DNA from: Anaerolineales bacterium
GTDB taxonomy: Bacteria; Chloroflexota; Anaerolineae; JAAEKA01
DNA: 64,000 nt
Assembly: GCA_020634615.1 (NCBI GenBank)
Contig: JACKBI010000016.1
Coordinates: 1 to 64,000 of the forward strand
Direction of reading: 5' to 3'
How positions within the stretch are numbered: the first letter of the stretch is position 1; each line of letters starts with the position of its first letter. Made by a program: the position numbers and the translations under genes. Under the pieces are notes generated by a model. The model saw only the letters and a list, made by a program, of their open reading frames with translations. It was not told the DNA's origin and did not search any database. Below are positions 8,323-17,550 of the stretch, piece by piece.

Positions 8323-9300
8323 TCAACGATGCGAGTCTACGATGTGGTCGGGGTGGTCACTGGCTTGCCCGGTGGGCTCCCAGTCGGCGGAACTGCGATG
8401 GCGAGTGTCCAGGCTGCCGCGCGGGTGTGCGCTGCGCACGACCTCGTGCAGACGCGCCTGGCTGACATGAGTGTAGCGCTGCGTGGTGGCCGGGCTTTCG
8501 TGGCCCAGCATCTCCTGAATGATACGAATGTCGACGCCTTCGTCGATGAGATGAGTAGCAAATGAATGGCGCATCGCGTGGGGCGTCACTTTGCGGTCGA
8601 TACCGGCGGCTTTGGCATAACGGTCCAGCATACGAATGATACTGACCCGCCCCAGCCGCTGGCCGAAGCGGTTCAGGAAAAGCGCGCTGTCTTCTTCTTT
8701 GCCAACAAGGCTGGGACGGCCCTGCTGCAAATAGAGGCGTAACGTGGCCTCGGCAACCTTGCCAAACAAGGCGATGCGCTCCTTGTTGCCCTTGCCCAGC
8801 ACACGCACTTCACGGCGGCTGAGGTCCAGATCGGCAAGGTCAAGCTTCTCCAGCTCACCCAGCCGGATGCCGCTGCCGTAGAAAACCTCCAGAATCGCCA
8901 GATCACGCTGACCCTGGGGGGTCGTCACATCCGGCATTCGCAACATGGCCAGCACTTCGTCGTAGCTCAACACCCGCGGCTGACGCTTGGGCTGCTTGGG
9001 CGCGCTGATGCTGGCCAGCGGATTGCGATCAAGTCTGTCTTCGCGCACCAGATAGGTGCAGCAAGAACGCACCTCGGACAACTTGCGAGCGATGCTGCCC
9101 GGCGCATAGCCGCCGACCCGCAGATCAGCCAGCCAGCGCCGCACCAGCGCCTTGTCAACCGACCGCCACTCCCGGACACCGTGCGCGCTGGCAAACTCGA
9201 TGAACTGGCCGATCTCCGTGCGGTAGTTGCGCACCGTGTAGGCCGACAGGTTACGTTCGACTGCCAGATAGACGACGTAGCGATCCAGGTCCTGTTGCAT
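8323..9300 (-). CDS. xerC: Tyrosine recombinase XerC/XerD-like
   Basis: This 325-residue site-specific recombinase has an N-terminal SAM-like core-binding domain (residues 1-90) and a catalytic domain with all active-site residues: Arg146 (GSGIRLGEL), Lys170 (VLGKGNKER), His241 and Arg244 (HAMRHSFATH), His267 (MLGHESP) and nucleophile Tyr276 (TQRYTHVS). XerC with XerD resolves chromosome dimers at dif. The conserved dprA-topA-xerC order seen here is common in bacteria and supports a housekeeping rather than mobile-element role. The C-terminal 25 residues after HPRGSLDTR are an unconserved tail. No dif-like site was identified in the window. Confidence 0.93.
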   Translation of the reverse strand: MQQDLDRYVVYLAVERNLSAYTVRNYRTEIGQFIEFASAHGVREWRSVDKALVRRWLADLRVGGYAPGSIARKLSEVRSCCTYLVREDRLDRNPLASISAPKQPKRQPRVLSYDEVLAMLRMPDVTTPQGQRDLAILEVFYGSGIRLGELEKLDLADLDLSRREVRVLGKGNKERIALFGKVAEATLRLYLQQGRPSLVGKEEDSALFLNRFGQRLGRVSIIRMLDRYAKAAGIDRKVTPHAMRHSFATHLIDEGVDIRIIQEMLGHESPATTQRYTHVSQARLHEVVRSAHPRGSLDTRHRSSADWEPTGQASDHPDHIVDSHR

Positions 9301-9820
9301 GGTCAGAAAGTCATGGATTGGTGCGATGATCCTGTTGCTCTAGCTGCAGCGCCGCCTGCGGATGAAACCCACAGGCTGATAGCACAAAGCCTACTTTGAG
9401 CAGGCTGACATTCGGCTCCGTCAGCTTGCTCATGAACCTTAAGAATTAAGATCGGTAATTGGCCCGGCACGCCCGCCGGAGGCCACCCTCTCCGCTCCGC
9501 TACGGGGTGCTTCGCAAGGCCATCCGGCTACAACGTGGAAGCCCTTTCAGGGCTGGTATCCAGGCCCGTAGGGCCTTTCACCTCGTAGCCCGATCCGTTT
9601 AACGATCGGGCGGGCCTCGCCAGGCTATTACCGGAAAAAAATCGTAACTGCTCAGCCAGAACTGACAGTCCTTGTCGATCATCAGAGCTGCAACTAACGC
9701 GACAGTCGCTTTGTCGTAAGACCAGGACTGTCAGTCCTCTGTAGCCTGAATAGTTACAAAAAATCTTAACTTTCACCAGCGTGCTTTGGCGTGTCAGACG
9801 CCGTATTCATTCGACAGCCC
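9301..9820. repeat. xerC-topA intergenic region with a chain of hairpins
   Basis: A 520-bp gap without a credible gene. Consecutive perfect hairpins lie at 9541-9553 (GCCCT/AGGGC), 9562-9576 (AGGCCC/GGGCCT) and 9589-9610 (CCCGATC/GATCGGG). At 9720-9738 is a palindromic 19-mer around GGACTGTCAGTCC whose reverse complement occurs again at 32191-32209. A weaker relative, ACTGACAGTCC, is at 9661-9671. The rest is featureless. The region may hold the xerC promoter on the minus strand, but none was clear. Confidence 0.5.
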
Positions 9821-12613
9821 TCATGCAGGCTGCAATTGCGCAGGCGCGGCTGCCTCCAACTGCTTGCGGCTGAATTTGTGGCTGCAAACAGTGCATTTGG
9901 CGCCATCGCGCCCGGCCTTGATCAGCAGACCACCGCAGTCAGGACACGGCGTGGGCAACGGCTCCTGCCAAACTACAAAGTCGCAATCCGGGTAGCGATC
10001 GCATCCATAGAACGTGCGCCCCTTCTTGCTGCGCCGCTCCACCAACTCGCCCTCGCGGCACTTCGGGCAAATCACGCCGGTCTTGACGACAAAGGGACGG
10101 GTGTAGCGGCACTCGGGGTAGTTGGAGCAAGCGATGAACTTGCCGAAACGACCGAACTTCAACACCAGATCGCCGCCGTCCACCGGACATGCCTCGCCGA
10201 TGGGTTGGGCCAGCGATTCGGCCGGTTTCATCGTCCGTTCGGCTTCGGCCAGTTGCTTCTCCAGCGGCACGTAGAAATCGCGCAGCACTTCGACCCAGTC
10301 GCGGTGTTCGTCGGCGATCTCATCCAGCGCCTCTTCCATCCTGGCAGTGTAACCAACGTCGAATATGTCGGGAAAATGCTCCACCAGCCGGTCGTTGACC
10401 GCAAAACCCAAATCGGTTGGGTAGAGGCGACGCTCCCGTTGTTCCACATAGCTGCGGCTCTGGATGGTCGTCATGGTCGGCGCATAGGTGCTCGGCCGCC
10501 CAATGCCGTTTTCCTCCAGCGCCTTGACCAGCGACGCCTCAGTATAGCGTGGCGGCGGCTGGGTGAAGTGCTGATTGGAAAGCAGCTCTAACAGATCCAA
10601 CAACTCGCCTGCTGTCAGCGCAGGCAGCCAGTTCTCCAGGTCGTCGAAATCAGCGTCGTCACCGGTGCCGTTGCGGTCGCCGTTGCGCTGATCCTTGCCG
10701 TTCTCGTCGCGGCCTTCGACGTAGACGCTGAGGAAACCGGCGAAGCGCACGCGCGAGCCGCTGGCACGGAACAGGTATTCGGGATTGGCCAGCGCGCCGG
10801 CCAGCGCGGCTGCCTGTGCCGCAGTCAAGGTTGGATGCGTACGGGTCGGCAACGCGGCGATGTCCACCGAGATCGTGTCGTAGATCGCCGGCGCCATCTG
10901 GCTGGCGACGAAGCGCTTCCAGATCAGGTCGTAAAGTTGACGCTGATCCTTGTTCAGTATCCTGGCCAGCGACTCGGGAGTCCGCATCACCGAAGTGGGG
11001 CGGATGGCCTCATGGGCTTCCTGAGCGCCCTTCGCACGCGTCTTATAGACCGGCGGCGACGGAGGCAGGAATTCTGCGCCGTAGCGCTCGCCGATGAACT
11101 GGCGAGCCTCGCTCTGCGCCTGGGTGGACACGTTGACGCTGTCCGTTCGCATGTAAGTGATCAGACCGACTTGCTCGTCGTTGCCCAGATTGATGCCCTC
11201 ATAGAGCTGCTGGGCGGCGCGCATGGTCTGGCGGGCGTTGTAGCCCAGCTTGCGCGACGCTTCCTGTTGTAGCGTGCTGGTGGTAAAGGGAGCCGCTGGC
11301 TTGCGCCGCCGTTCACCCACCCGCACCTCGGAGACGAGATAATGCGCGCCCTGCAGATCATCGACGATTGCCTGTGTGTCAGCCTCGTTGCCAAGGTTGA
11401 CCTCCTCGCCGCGCAGACGATGCAATTTGGCAAGGAAGTCGGGGCGATTCGCCTCGCTACGAGTTTCCTGCTGCGCCAGACGAGCCCGGATCGACCAGTA
11501 CTCGACCGCAACAAAGTTCTCGATCTCGCGCTCGCGCTCAACGACCAGTCGCACCGCTACCGACTGGACGCGGCCGGCCGAGGTGCGCGTCTGCACCTTG
11601 TCCCACAGCAGCGGGCTGATCTTGTAGCCTACCAGCCGGTCGAGAATGCGACGCGCCTGCTGGGCATTGACCAGATCCATGTCCAGCTCGCGCGGGTGCG
11701 AGAAGGCCTCGGCCACCGCGCCGCTGGTGATCTCGTGGAAGACCACGCGACGAACGCGCTCCGGCTCGGCCTCGGTAGCCTCCATGACGTGCCAGGCGAT
11801 GGCTTCGCCCTCCCGGTCAGGGTCGGTGGCGAGATAGACCTCGCTGGCCTTATCGACCTCGAATTTCAGTTCCTTGACCCGCTTGCGCGCGTCGTTGGGA
11901 ACGCGGTACTTTGGTTCGAAGTCGTTCTCGACGTCTACCGAAAGCTGCGACTTCAACAGGTCACGCACGTGCCCGACCGACGCCTTCACGGTGTATCCCT
12001 TGCCGAGGAAGCGACCCACCGTGCGCGCCTTGGCCGGCGACTCGACGATCACCAGCTTACCGCTGCGGCGACCGGTTGGCTTGGCACTGCTCGATTTTGT
12101 GCTCGGCTTGCGCTTGGCTGATTTCGCCTTGGAACTGGCCGGCTTGCTCTTTGCAGTTGACTTGCGCGTCTTCGTGACCACAGGGGTTGGCAGCCCCTCG
12201 TGCGCGGGCGTTGCGCCGATCTTGAACAGGTTGGTGCCGCACACCGAGCAGGCGCCGCGCGCGCCGGGCCGTCCGTTGCTCATGAACACCGCACGGCCAT
12301 CGACCATGGTGCGGGTCGTCTTACATTTGACACAATACGACTCGACCGGCGTCGTCAGCGGCGCGGAGATATCCTCCGGCGCGGGACCGCTGGCGGCTGG
12401 CTTGCTGGCTTTCTTCTCTTTGGCGACTTTGGGCGCGGCCTCGACGACCGGCTTGGGCAATGTCGCATGCGCGTCTGTTTTACCCATGCGATTCAGCCGC
12501 GTACCGCAGACGCTGCAAACGCCTTTGGTCGCGGGGCTGCCGTTGCTCAACCAAACCGGCTCAGCATCGGCCATTTCTCGTTTCGTCTTGCACTTAGTGC
12601 AGTATGCTTCCAT
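9821..12613 (-). CDS. topA: DNA topoisomerase I with duplicated N-terminal zinc ribbons
   Basis: A 930-residue type IA topoisomerase that relaxes negative supercoils. The Toprim domain starts near residue 185 (KLVIVESPAKARTVGRFLG) and includes the acidic triad region TDPDREGEAIAWH. The active-site Tyr is in LITYMRTDSVNVS, around residue 490. Three C-terminal zinc-ribbon-like segments carry paired cysteines; the first lacks one expected Cys (CPVDGG). The unusual part is residues 1-160. Two copies of a short CxxC..CxxC ribbon (YCTKCKTKREM..CSVCGTRLNRMG and YCVKCKTTRTM..CSVCGTNLFKIG), similar to DUF5679, are joined to the core by a Lys/Ser/Pro-rich linker. The start ATG 12613 keeps the first ribbon intact, which supports it. 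Confidence 0.95.
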   Translation of the reverse strand: MEAYCTKCKTKREMADAEPVWLSNGSPATKGVCSVCGTRLNRMGKTDAHATLPKPVVEAAPKVAKEKKASKPAASGPAPEDISAPLTTPVESYCVKCKTTRTMVDGRAVFMSNGRPGARGACSVCGTNLFKIGATPAHEGLPTPVVTKTRKSTAKSKPASSKAKSAKRKPSTKSSSAKPTGRRSGKLVIVESPAKARTVGRFLGKGYTVKASVGHVRDLLKSQLSVDVENDFEPKYRVPNDARKRVKELKFEVDKASEVYLATDPDREGEAIAWHVMEATEAEPERVRRVVFHEITSGAVAEAFSHPRELDMDLVNAQQARRILDRLVGYKISPLLWDKVQTRTSAGRVQSVAVRLVVEREREIENFVAVEYWSIRARLAQQETRSEANRPDFLAKLHRLRGEEVNLGNEADTQAIVDDLQGAHYLVSEVRVGERRRKPAAPFTTSTLQQEASRKLGYNARQTMRAAQQLYEGINLGNDEQVGLITYMRTDSVNVSTQAQSEARQFIGERYGAEFLPPSPPVYKTRAKGAQEAHEAIRPTSVMRTPESLARILNKDQRQLYDLIWKRFVASQMAPAIYDTISVDIAALPTRTHPTLTAAQAAALAGALANPEYLFRASGSRVRFAGFLSVYVEGRDENGKDQRNGDRNGTGDDADFDDLENWLPALTAGELLDLLELLSNQHFTQPPPRYTEASLVKALEENGIGRPSTYAPTMTTIQSRSYVEQRERRLYPTDLGFAVNDRLVEHFPDIFDVGYTARMEEALDEIADEHRDWVEVLRDFYVPLEKQLAEAERTMKPAESLAQPIGEACPVDGGDLVLKFGRFGKFIACSNYPECRYTRPFVVKTGVICPKCREGELVERRSKKGRTFYGCDRYPDCDFVVWQEPLPTPCPDCGGLLIKAGRDGAKCTVCSHKFSRKQLEAAAPAQLQPA

Positions 12614-12845
12614 AAACCTGATCTAACCCTCATCCTTTGCGACGGACAGACAGGCCTTCGCAAGAGATGGATAGTTCAGTCTTGTCTCGAAAGGAATGTC
12701 AATCCTGGGTACATTTCGTCAATTGGGTGCGCTTGAAGTCGCATGATCCGCCATCACTGCGAACCGCTCTCGACGCGACTGGCATGGATTGCGGCTGCCT
12801 CATCGCGATGACCCTGCCGACACGTCTTCAAGACACACAAGTTGG

Positions 12846-13955
12846 TCAGCCGACCTGGTACGCGACCTGTTCGTCTCTGGCCAACACGTAGTTCATGCCG
12901 CCGACCTGCCGCGCCAGACCCTTCAGTTCCAGCAGTGCCAGCGTGCTGGCAACAGATGCAGCCGGCATTTCGGTTGCCCGGCCCAGCGCATCGACGTGGG
13001 TCGGCTCGGCGGAGAGCAGTTCCAGCACGCTGCGTTCGATCTCAGTGGTCGGTACCACCGCCCGCACCTCGGCTTGCTGCGAGATCTGCGCCAGGTTCAG
13101 CTCTTCCAGAACATCGGTCACTGACAGCACCGGTCGCGCGCCGTCCTGGATCAACCGGTTCGCGCCTTCACAGCTTCGCTGGAAGATGCTGCCCGGAACG
13201 GCAAAAACATCGCGTCCCTGCTCGGCAGCAAAGTCAGCGGTGATAAGTGCGCCGCTGCGCGCGCCGGCTTCTACCACGATCACGCCCAACGACAACCCAC
13301 TGATGATGCGGTTGCGCGGCGGAAAATTACTTCGCTCTGGCCGGGTGCCCAACGGATACTCGGACACCAGCGCGCCTTGCTGTATGATCTGGCTGGCCAA
13401 TCGCTGGTTCTGCTCGGGATAAATCACGTCCACACCCGAGCCCAGCACGGCAACTGTTCGCCCGCCGGCGTCAAGCGCAGCCTGGTGGGCCACCGAGTCG
13501 ATGCCGGCCGCCAGGCCACTGACCACCGTGACCCCGTTGTGCACGAGGTCGGTCGCAAGCTGGCGCGCCGCCTCTTTGCCATAGACACTGGCACGCCGGG
13601 TGCCGACAACAGCCACCGCCCAGTCATCCTCCGGAGCCAACTCGCCTCGAACGTAGATCACCGGCGGCGGATCATGGATGTTGCGCAGATTGATGGGATA
13701 GTCGGGCGAATCCCATGTCAGCACCGTGACACCGGCTGCGCGCAAACGTTCCAGTTCTGCCCGAATGTCGAGAGACTTCCTGGCCGCCGTCAGGTTGGCA
13801 ATGCTGCGCCGGTCCAGCCCTATTTCGAGCAATTCAGCGGGCGCAGCCTGCCAGGCCGCTTCAACCGTACCGAAATAATCCAGCAGAGCGCGCAAGCGGG
13901 CCGGTCCGATTCCGATCACCTTGTTGAAGCCAACCCAATAACCTAATTCGTCCAC
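12846..13955 (-). CDS. dprA: DNA-processing protein DprA
   Basis: This 369-residue protein binds incoming single-stranded DNA and loads RecA during natural transformation. It has an N-terminal helix-hairpin-helix/SAM-like part (GFNKVIGIGPARLRALLDYFG), then the Rossmann DprA core (AVVGTRRASVYGKEAARQ, VVSGLAAGIDSVAHQAAL, AVLGSGVDVIYPEQN, SEYPLGTRPERSNFPPRNRII) and a C-terminal winged-helix-like domain ending near the stop. I favour GTG 13955 (VDELGYWVGF), which has GAGGGG just upstream. The alternative ATG 14030 would add 25 hydrophobic/basic residues unlike the family. Downstream on the same strand is topA, the usual neighbour. Confidence 0.92.
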   Translation of the reverse strand: MDELGYWVGFNKVIGIGPARLRALLDYFGTVEAAWQAAPAELLEIGLDRRSIANLTAARKSLDIRAELERLRAAGVTVLTWDSPDYPINLRNIHDPPPVIYVRGELAPEDDWAVAVVGTRRASVYGKEAARQLATDLVHNGVTVVSGLAAGIDSVAHQAALDAGGRTVAVLGSGVDVIYPEQNQRLASQIIQQGALVSEYPLGTRPERSNFPPRNRIISGLSLGVIVVEAGARSGALITADFAAEQGRDVFAVPGSIFQRSCEGANRLIQDGARPVLSVTDVLEELNLAQISQQAEVRAVVPTTEIERSVLELLSAEPTHVDALGRATEMPAASVASTLALLELKGLARQVGGMNYVLARDEQVAYQVG

Positions 13956-14057
13956 AAAACCCCTCGGACGGCGCAGAATCGATGATAGCAAAGACGCGGC
14001 AAGGACGCCGGCGCCGAATGCTGCGAGCAATCACTGAGCGCCAGAATAACCCAATCA

Positions 14058-14076
14058 CCGTCTTTTGTCAAGACGG
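14058..14076. terminator. Possible terminator hairpin between rimM and dprA
   Basis: CCGTCTT (14058-14064) and AAGACGG (14070-14076) form a seven-pair stem with a five-base loop, between the rimM stop and the dprA start. No T-run follows in either direction, so it may only partly separate the ribosomal genes from dprA. Confidence 0.35.
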
Positions 14077-14093
14077 CTGAAAACGGGCCTGGG

Positions 14094-14642
14094 TTAATCG
14101 AGTAAGCCGGGGAAACGGTGGACAGTGATCATGCCAGCCGCCAGATCTTCGCTGGCAATGACGTCACTGATGTAAGGAATCAGGAGCTCTCCGCGGGGAC
14201 CGTTGACGAGGAACACCTCGTTGGCGCCGGTGAAAAGGATCTCGCTGATCTCGCCCAGTTCTTCACCATCGACTGCCACGACCCGCAGGCCGAGCAGGTC
14301 AAAAACGTAGTTTTCGCCTTCCGGAAGGTCCGGCAGATCGGACCGCGGGATCTGCAGCGCCTGGCCGCGCAACGCCTCGACAGCGGTGCGATCCTCGTAG
14401 CCTTCCAACCTGACCACCACGCCTTCCTTGTGCGGCCGCGCGCTGAGGAGCGTGATCGGAGTCGCCTCCGGACCGAGATAAACCGTGCCGAGATCCAGGA
14501 AACGCTCAGGCGAGTCGGTGTGCAGGTTCACGAAGACCTCACCGCGCACGCCGAAGGCGCGTCCAAGCTGCCCGATGACGATGTAACCATCGGCTACATC
14601 CTCGGGCAGACCGGCATAACTCTGAGCGGACTGTGGAGTCAT
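14094..14642 (-). CDS. rimM: Ribosome maturation factor RimM
   Basis: This 182-residue protein has the RimM N-terminal beta-barrel (GYIVIGQLGRAFGVRGEVFVNLHTDSPERF) and the PRC-barrel C-terminal domain (YVFDLLGLRVVAVDGEELGEISEILFTGANEVFLV). RimM binds S19 and assists 30S head maturation. ATG 14642 (MTPQSAQS) has GGAAG at a normal distance. An upstream ATG at 14702 would add 20 residues and lacks a clear ribosome site. It follows khpA in the classic rpsP-khpA-rimM order; the usual next gene, trmD, is absent here and dprA follows instead. Confidence 0.93.
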   Translation of the reverse strand: MTPQSAQSYAGLPEDVADGYIVIGQLGRAFGVRGEVFVNLHTDSPERFLDLGTVYLGPEATPITLLSARPHKEGVVVRLEGYEDRTAVEALRGQALQIPRSDLPDLPEGENYVFDLLGLRVVAVDGEELGEISEILFTGANEVFLVNGPRGELLIPYISDVIASEDLAAGMITVHRFPGLLD

Positions 14643-14725
14643 ACGCAACACTTCCGTAATAACGCGCAAAACGGGAGGCCGATGATCAGCACTCCCGTCC
14701 ACGTCGTCAGATAGCTCTGGAAGAC

Positions 14726-14953
14726 TTAGACGATCTCGAGGGTAACCTGCTTGCCCTGGCGATTCGCCGGCACCCGCAGTACGGCGCGCATCGCGTTGGC
14801 CACCCGCCCGCTGGTTCCGATGACCCGGCCCATGTCGTCGCGGGCAACACGCAACTCAAGCATCATGCCCTGCGAGGTACGGACTTCGCGCACGCGCACC
14901 TTGTCCGGGTCGTCCACCAGGTTTTCAGCGATATATTCGATCAGATCCTTCAC
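14726..14953 (-). CDS. khpA: KH-domain RNA-binding protein KhpA
   Basis: This 75-residue protein is a single KH domain with the typical start KDLIEYIAENLVDDPDKVRV and the RNA-binding loop GRVIGTSGRVANAMRAVL. KhpA pairs with KhpB/Jag in many Gram-positive bacteria to bind RNA and influence cell elongation and division. The start is GTG 14953, with GGGAA upstream; the longer open frame on this strand overlaps rpsP and has no family similarity. The gap to rpsP is 13 bp, so the two are cotranscribed and probably translationally linked. Confidence 0.92.
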   Translation of the reverse strand: MKDLIEYIAENLVDDPDKVRVREVRTSQGMMLELRVARDDMGRVIGTSGRVANAMRAVLRVPANRQGKQVTLEIV

Positions 14954-14966
14954 GATGAGTTCCCGA

Positions 14967-15239
14967 TCAGGCAGCGGTTTGCTTGGAAGCCTCGTACTCA
15001 GCCATGACGCCGGCGTTGACCAACAGGCGGCGAACGGCGTCGCTGGGCTGTGCACCCATGCTGAGCCAGTAAAGTGCGCGCTCGTTGTCCAGCACAACCG
15101 TCTCAGGCTCGGTGCGGGGATTGAAATGTCCGATGTTTTCGATGAACCGACCATCGCGCGGGGACTTCTTGTCAGCCACGACGATGCGATAGGACGGTTG
15201 TTTCTTGGCGCCAACCCGGCGCAGACGAATGCTTACCAT
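14967..15239 (-). CDS. rpsP: 30S ribosomal protein S16
   Basis: This 90-residue protein shows the S16 signature at its N-terminus (MVSIRLRRVGAKKQPSYRIVVADKKSPRDGR) and the conserved IENIGHFNPRTEP segment. S16 is an early-binding protein of the 30S subunit. Length is normal for the family. It heads the minus-strand rpsP-khpA-rimM unit, with a promoter predicted at 15321-15349 and a leader of about 75 bases. Confidence 0.96.
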   Translation of the reverse strand: MVSIRLRRVGAKKQPSYRIVVADKKSPRDGRFIENIGHFNPRTEPETVVLDNERALYWLSMGAQPSDAVRRLLVNAGVMAEYEASKQTAA

Positions 15240-15320
15240 TTTCTGTAGAGAGTCCCTTTCTCTTTTGCTTTCGCGCCGCCCTCAATACGGTACGGCTGCC
15301 AGAGTCTGTAACAAAGCAAG

Positions 15321-15349
15321 AGTATACACCAGCCGACCGTTTCGAGCAA
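15321..15349 (-). promoter_or_regulatory. Promoter of the rpsP operon
   Basis: Read on the minus strand, TTGCTC (15344-15349) and TATACT (15321-15326) are separated by 17 bases. The predicted start is about 75 bases before rpsP. Confidence 0.55.
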
Positions 15350-15483
15350 ACTGCGGCCCGTTGCGGCTAAGATTATTGATTGTGTACGGTTGGTTGAGAA
15401 CCAACGGACGTCAACCTCGCCCGACGTATTATACGTTTTCCGCGTCAAGACTGAAAATCGCCGGCTTGCCGCGAACTTCCAGG

Positions 15484-16818
15484 CTAGGGCAGCCAACCAA
15501 CAACGGCGACGTTGGCAGGTCCGTTCAGAAGCTCACCGCTGGCAAGATCGAGCACATGCAAGCCGTAAGTAAGTTCGTCATTCATCAGCAACACCAGCAG
15601 CTTGCCGTCGCGCTCAGGACCGGCCAGCAAGGCAAAGCGCGCATCGAGTTCGGCCACCACCTCGTCCGCGCCGTCCAGACCGATCCGGCGAATCTGCCAT
15701 GGGTGCGGATCAAGGACGTCAAACTGCTCTGCGGTAGCGATGTAGAGCGATTTGCCATCAGCCGACCAAACCGGTGGTCCATTGCGGCCCGGGATCGCGT
15801 CGGTGAGCTGAACGGGGTTCTCGCCGTTTCCATCGACCACAGTGAGGGTTTGCGCCAGAAACGCGCCGTCGTCGCGGGCGTAATCCTGGTCGAACCAGAA
15901 CGCGATCATGCTGTGATCGGCGTTGGGCGTCAAGTGCCACGCGCCGGCACGCTGCGGCAGCCGGTCTGCGAGCGCCGGCAATGTGCCGGTCAGCACCGGA
16001 CTGGGAACCAGCGGCTGGCCCCAATCGACTTTGTAGAGACCGGGCGCCTGGATACAACTGCCAACGGAATAGCCGCTCACCAGGATGGTGTTATCCTCAC
16101 CCCAGGCGATGGCTCCAGGGCAGCCCCACGGCTCACCGGGCGGCCCCAGCGGCGACTCAACAACCCGCAGCACGCCCGTCTCCGGCGTCAACACACCCAG
16201 TTGATACCACTGGCGGTCACGCGCCTGCATCAACAGGTTGGCGCCGTCGCCAGACTCGCCGATTACGCAGAACTGGCGGTCACGCGCCGGGTTGTTGTCA
16301 TCGACATAGTGCTTGACCAGCAAAGTCGGTGTGACCACAGATGTCAGATCGATCTCATTCACGCCGCGCTGATCGGAAAAGTAGAACGTCTTGCCATCAC
16401 CCGCCAGCGCAGGACAGTCGATGGCGTGGATCGGCCAGCCCAGATCAACGTCCGTCTGGGCAGAAACGTCCCAAACATGGAGCGACCCGTTCAGATAGAG
16501 CACCCGCAGTCCGTCGGCGACAGTCACTGGATTCGACAGCGTCTCTGACACCACGCCCGCGGGCAAGGGCAACGCCAGCGGCGCGATATAGGACGGGGTG
16601 GGCCGGGCGAGCAACTCGCCGCCCAACGGCACCGTTTCGTCGGCTGCCGCCGGGGTTGGATCGTCCCGAGGCGGCATAGCTTCACTCGTCGGCGCAACTT
16701 CAGCGGTTACAGTTGGCGTATCGACTGCCGCGGGCAGCGTTGGCGCCGGTGAGGGCGGCGCGGCGCACGCTGCAAGCAGCATCAATCCGATGATTCCTAA
16801 GACGATGTTCTTTCTCAT
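15484..16818 (-). CDS. Beta-propeller lipoprotein (TolB/WD-like)
   Basis: A 444-residue exported lipoprotein. The signal peptide ends in the lipobox LLAAC (residues 15-19), followed by a Pro/Thr/Ala-rich tether of about 45 residues. The remainder is a series of beta-propeller-like blades with recurrent G-D-G-K and W-S-x-D-G-K motifs (CPALAGDGKTFYFSDQRG, PPVWSADGKSLYIATAE, LAGPERDGKLLVLLMN), as in TolB-like or WD40-like lipoproteins. The ligand is unknown. It follows the Nudix gene by 18 bp on the same strand, so the two are probably one transcript, though no functional link is evident. The ribosome site before ATG 16818 is weak. Confidence 0.8.
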   Translation of the reverse strand: MRKNIVLGIIGLMLLAACAAPPSPAPTLPAAVDTPTVTAEVAPTSEAMPPRDDPTPAAADETVPLGGELLARPTPSYIAPLALPLPAGVVSETLSNPVTVADGLRVLYLNGSLHVWDVSAQTDVDLGWPIHAIDCPALAGDGKTFYFSDQRGVNEIDLTSVVTPTLLVKHYVDDNNPARDRQFCVIGESGDGANLLMQARDRQWYQLGVLTPETGVLRVVESPLGPPGEPWGCPGAIAWGEDNTILVSGYSVGSCIQAPGLYKVDWGQPLVPSPVLTGTLPALADRLPQRAGAWHLTPNADHSMIAFWFDQDYARDDGAFLAQTLTVVDGNGENPVQLTDAIPGRNGPPVWSADGKSLYIATAEQFDVLDPHPWQIRRIGLDGADEVVAELDARFALLAGPERDGKLLVLLMNDELTYGLHVLDLASGELLNGPANVAVVGWLP

Positions 16819-16836
16819 GGTTCTGTCTATTGGTGA

Positions 16837-17295
16837 TTACGAAATGGGGTTGCTGAGTTGTCGGGCCGCTTGTGCCCTGTGCGCGACTGACTTCTCGGCC
16901 TCGAACGTCAGGAGCGTCGCTGCCGCGTCGAGACTGTCAACCCACAGATTGTGAAACAACGCCTCACGTTTGCTTGAGAAGTTGGGCGGCCAGAGGCGAT
17001 CACTGGCCAGCCGCATCACATAGTAACGTTCTTCCCGCTCCACCTGCTTGTTACCGAGAAGGAATGTTGTCGTCTGCCAGCCGAGATCGATCAGCACTTC
17101 GAGATCGCAGTAGCCGGTCTCTTCACACACCTCGCGCAGCGCCGCTGCTTCCGGCGTCTCGCCGGGATCGATGTGGCCCTTGGGCAGCCTGATCTCGTGT
17201 TGACCGTCCACAATTCGCTCGATAAGCAACACCCGCTCGTCAGCATCAAGCACGACACCACCAGCCGCCTGATATTGGATCACCTTTTCGGTCAT
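16837..17295 (-). CDS. Nudix hydrolase
   Basis: A 152-residue enzyme with a complete Nudix box, GHIDPGETPEAAALREVCEETG, around residues 40-61 (G-x5-E-x7-R-E-x-x-E-E-x-G). The strand before it, RLPKGHIDPGE, and the overall size fit diadenosine polyphosphate hydrolase or mutator-type pyrophosphohydrolases; the exact substrate cannot be told. ATG 17295 (MTEKVIQYQAAGG) has AGGAAG about 10 bases upstream. The frame stays open to 17835, but that extension crosses the divergent rocD promoter and lacks similarity, so it is rejected. Confidence 0.9.
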   Translation of the reverse strand: MTEKVIQYQAAGGVVLDADERVLLIERIVDGQHEIRLPKGHIDPGETPEAAALREVCEETGYCDLEVLIDLGWQTTTFLLGNKQVEREERYYVMRLASDRLWPPNFSSKREALFHNLWVDSLDAAATLLTFEAEKSVAHRAQAARQLSNPIS

Positions 17296-17445
17296 AGAGA
17301 AATCTTCCTGAGTGTGGCGGCCGGCTACGTACAGGCCGCAGATTACAGATCGCAAGTATACCACAGCGCAGAATGGACGCCAGAAATGCAATGGCTGGGA
17401 CGGCGAGGGTACGCCCAAATCATCGCCAGCGCAGCGGTTGCAGTG

Positions 17446-17475
17446 TTGCCAATCGCGCGCGGCGTATGGTAGAAT
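17446..17475 (+). promoter_or_regulatory. Extended -10 promoter of rocD
   Basis: TTGCCA (17446-17451), an 18-base spacer and TAGAAT (17470-17475). TG at 17467-17468 gives an extended -10. Predicted start near 17482, leaving a leader of about 150 bases before the rocD start codon. Confidence 0.6.
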
Positions 17476-17550
17476 GTGGGCAAGGCAATCCAGCGACATT
17501 TCGACGTTTGGATTACACCATTTCCAGGCCATCGATGCCCTGGCTCGTTT

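Noticed and set aside
8323..9300. Phage or integron integrase
   Set aside because: The recombinase sits in the conserved dprA-topA-xerC housekeeping order and no attachment sites, phage genes or cassettes are nearby.
14726..15214. 162-residue version of the KH protein
   Set aside because: The upstream half overlaps rpsP out of frame and has no family similarity. GTG 14953 gives the normal KhpA length.
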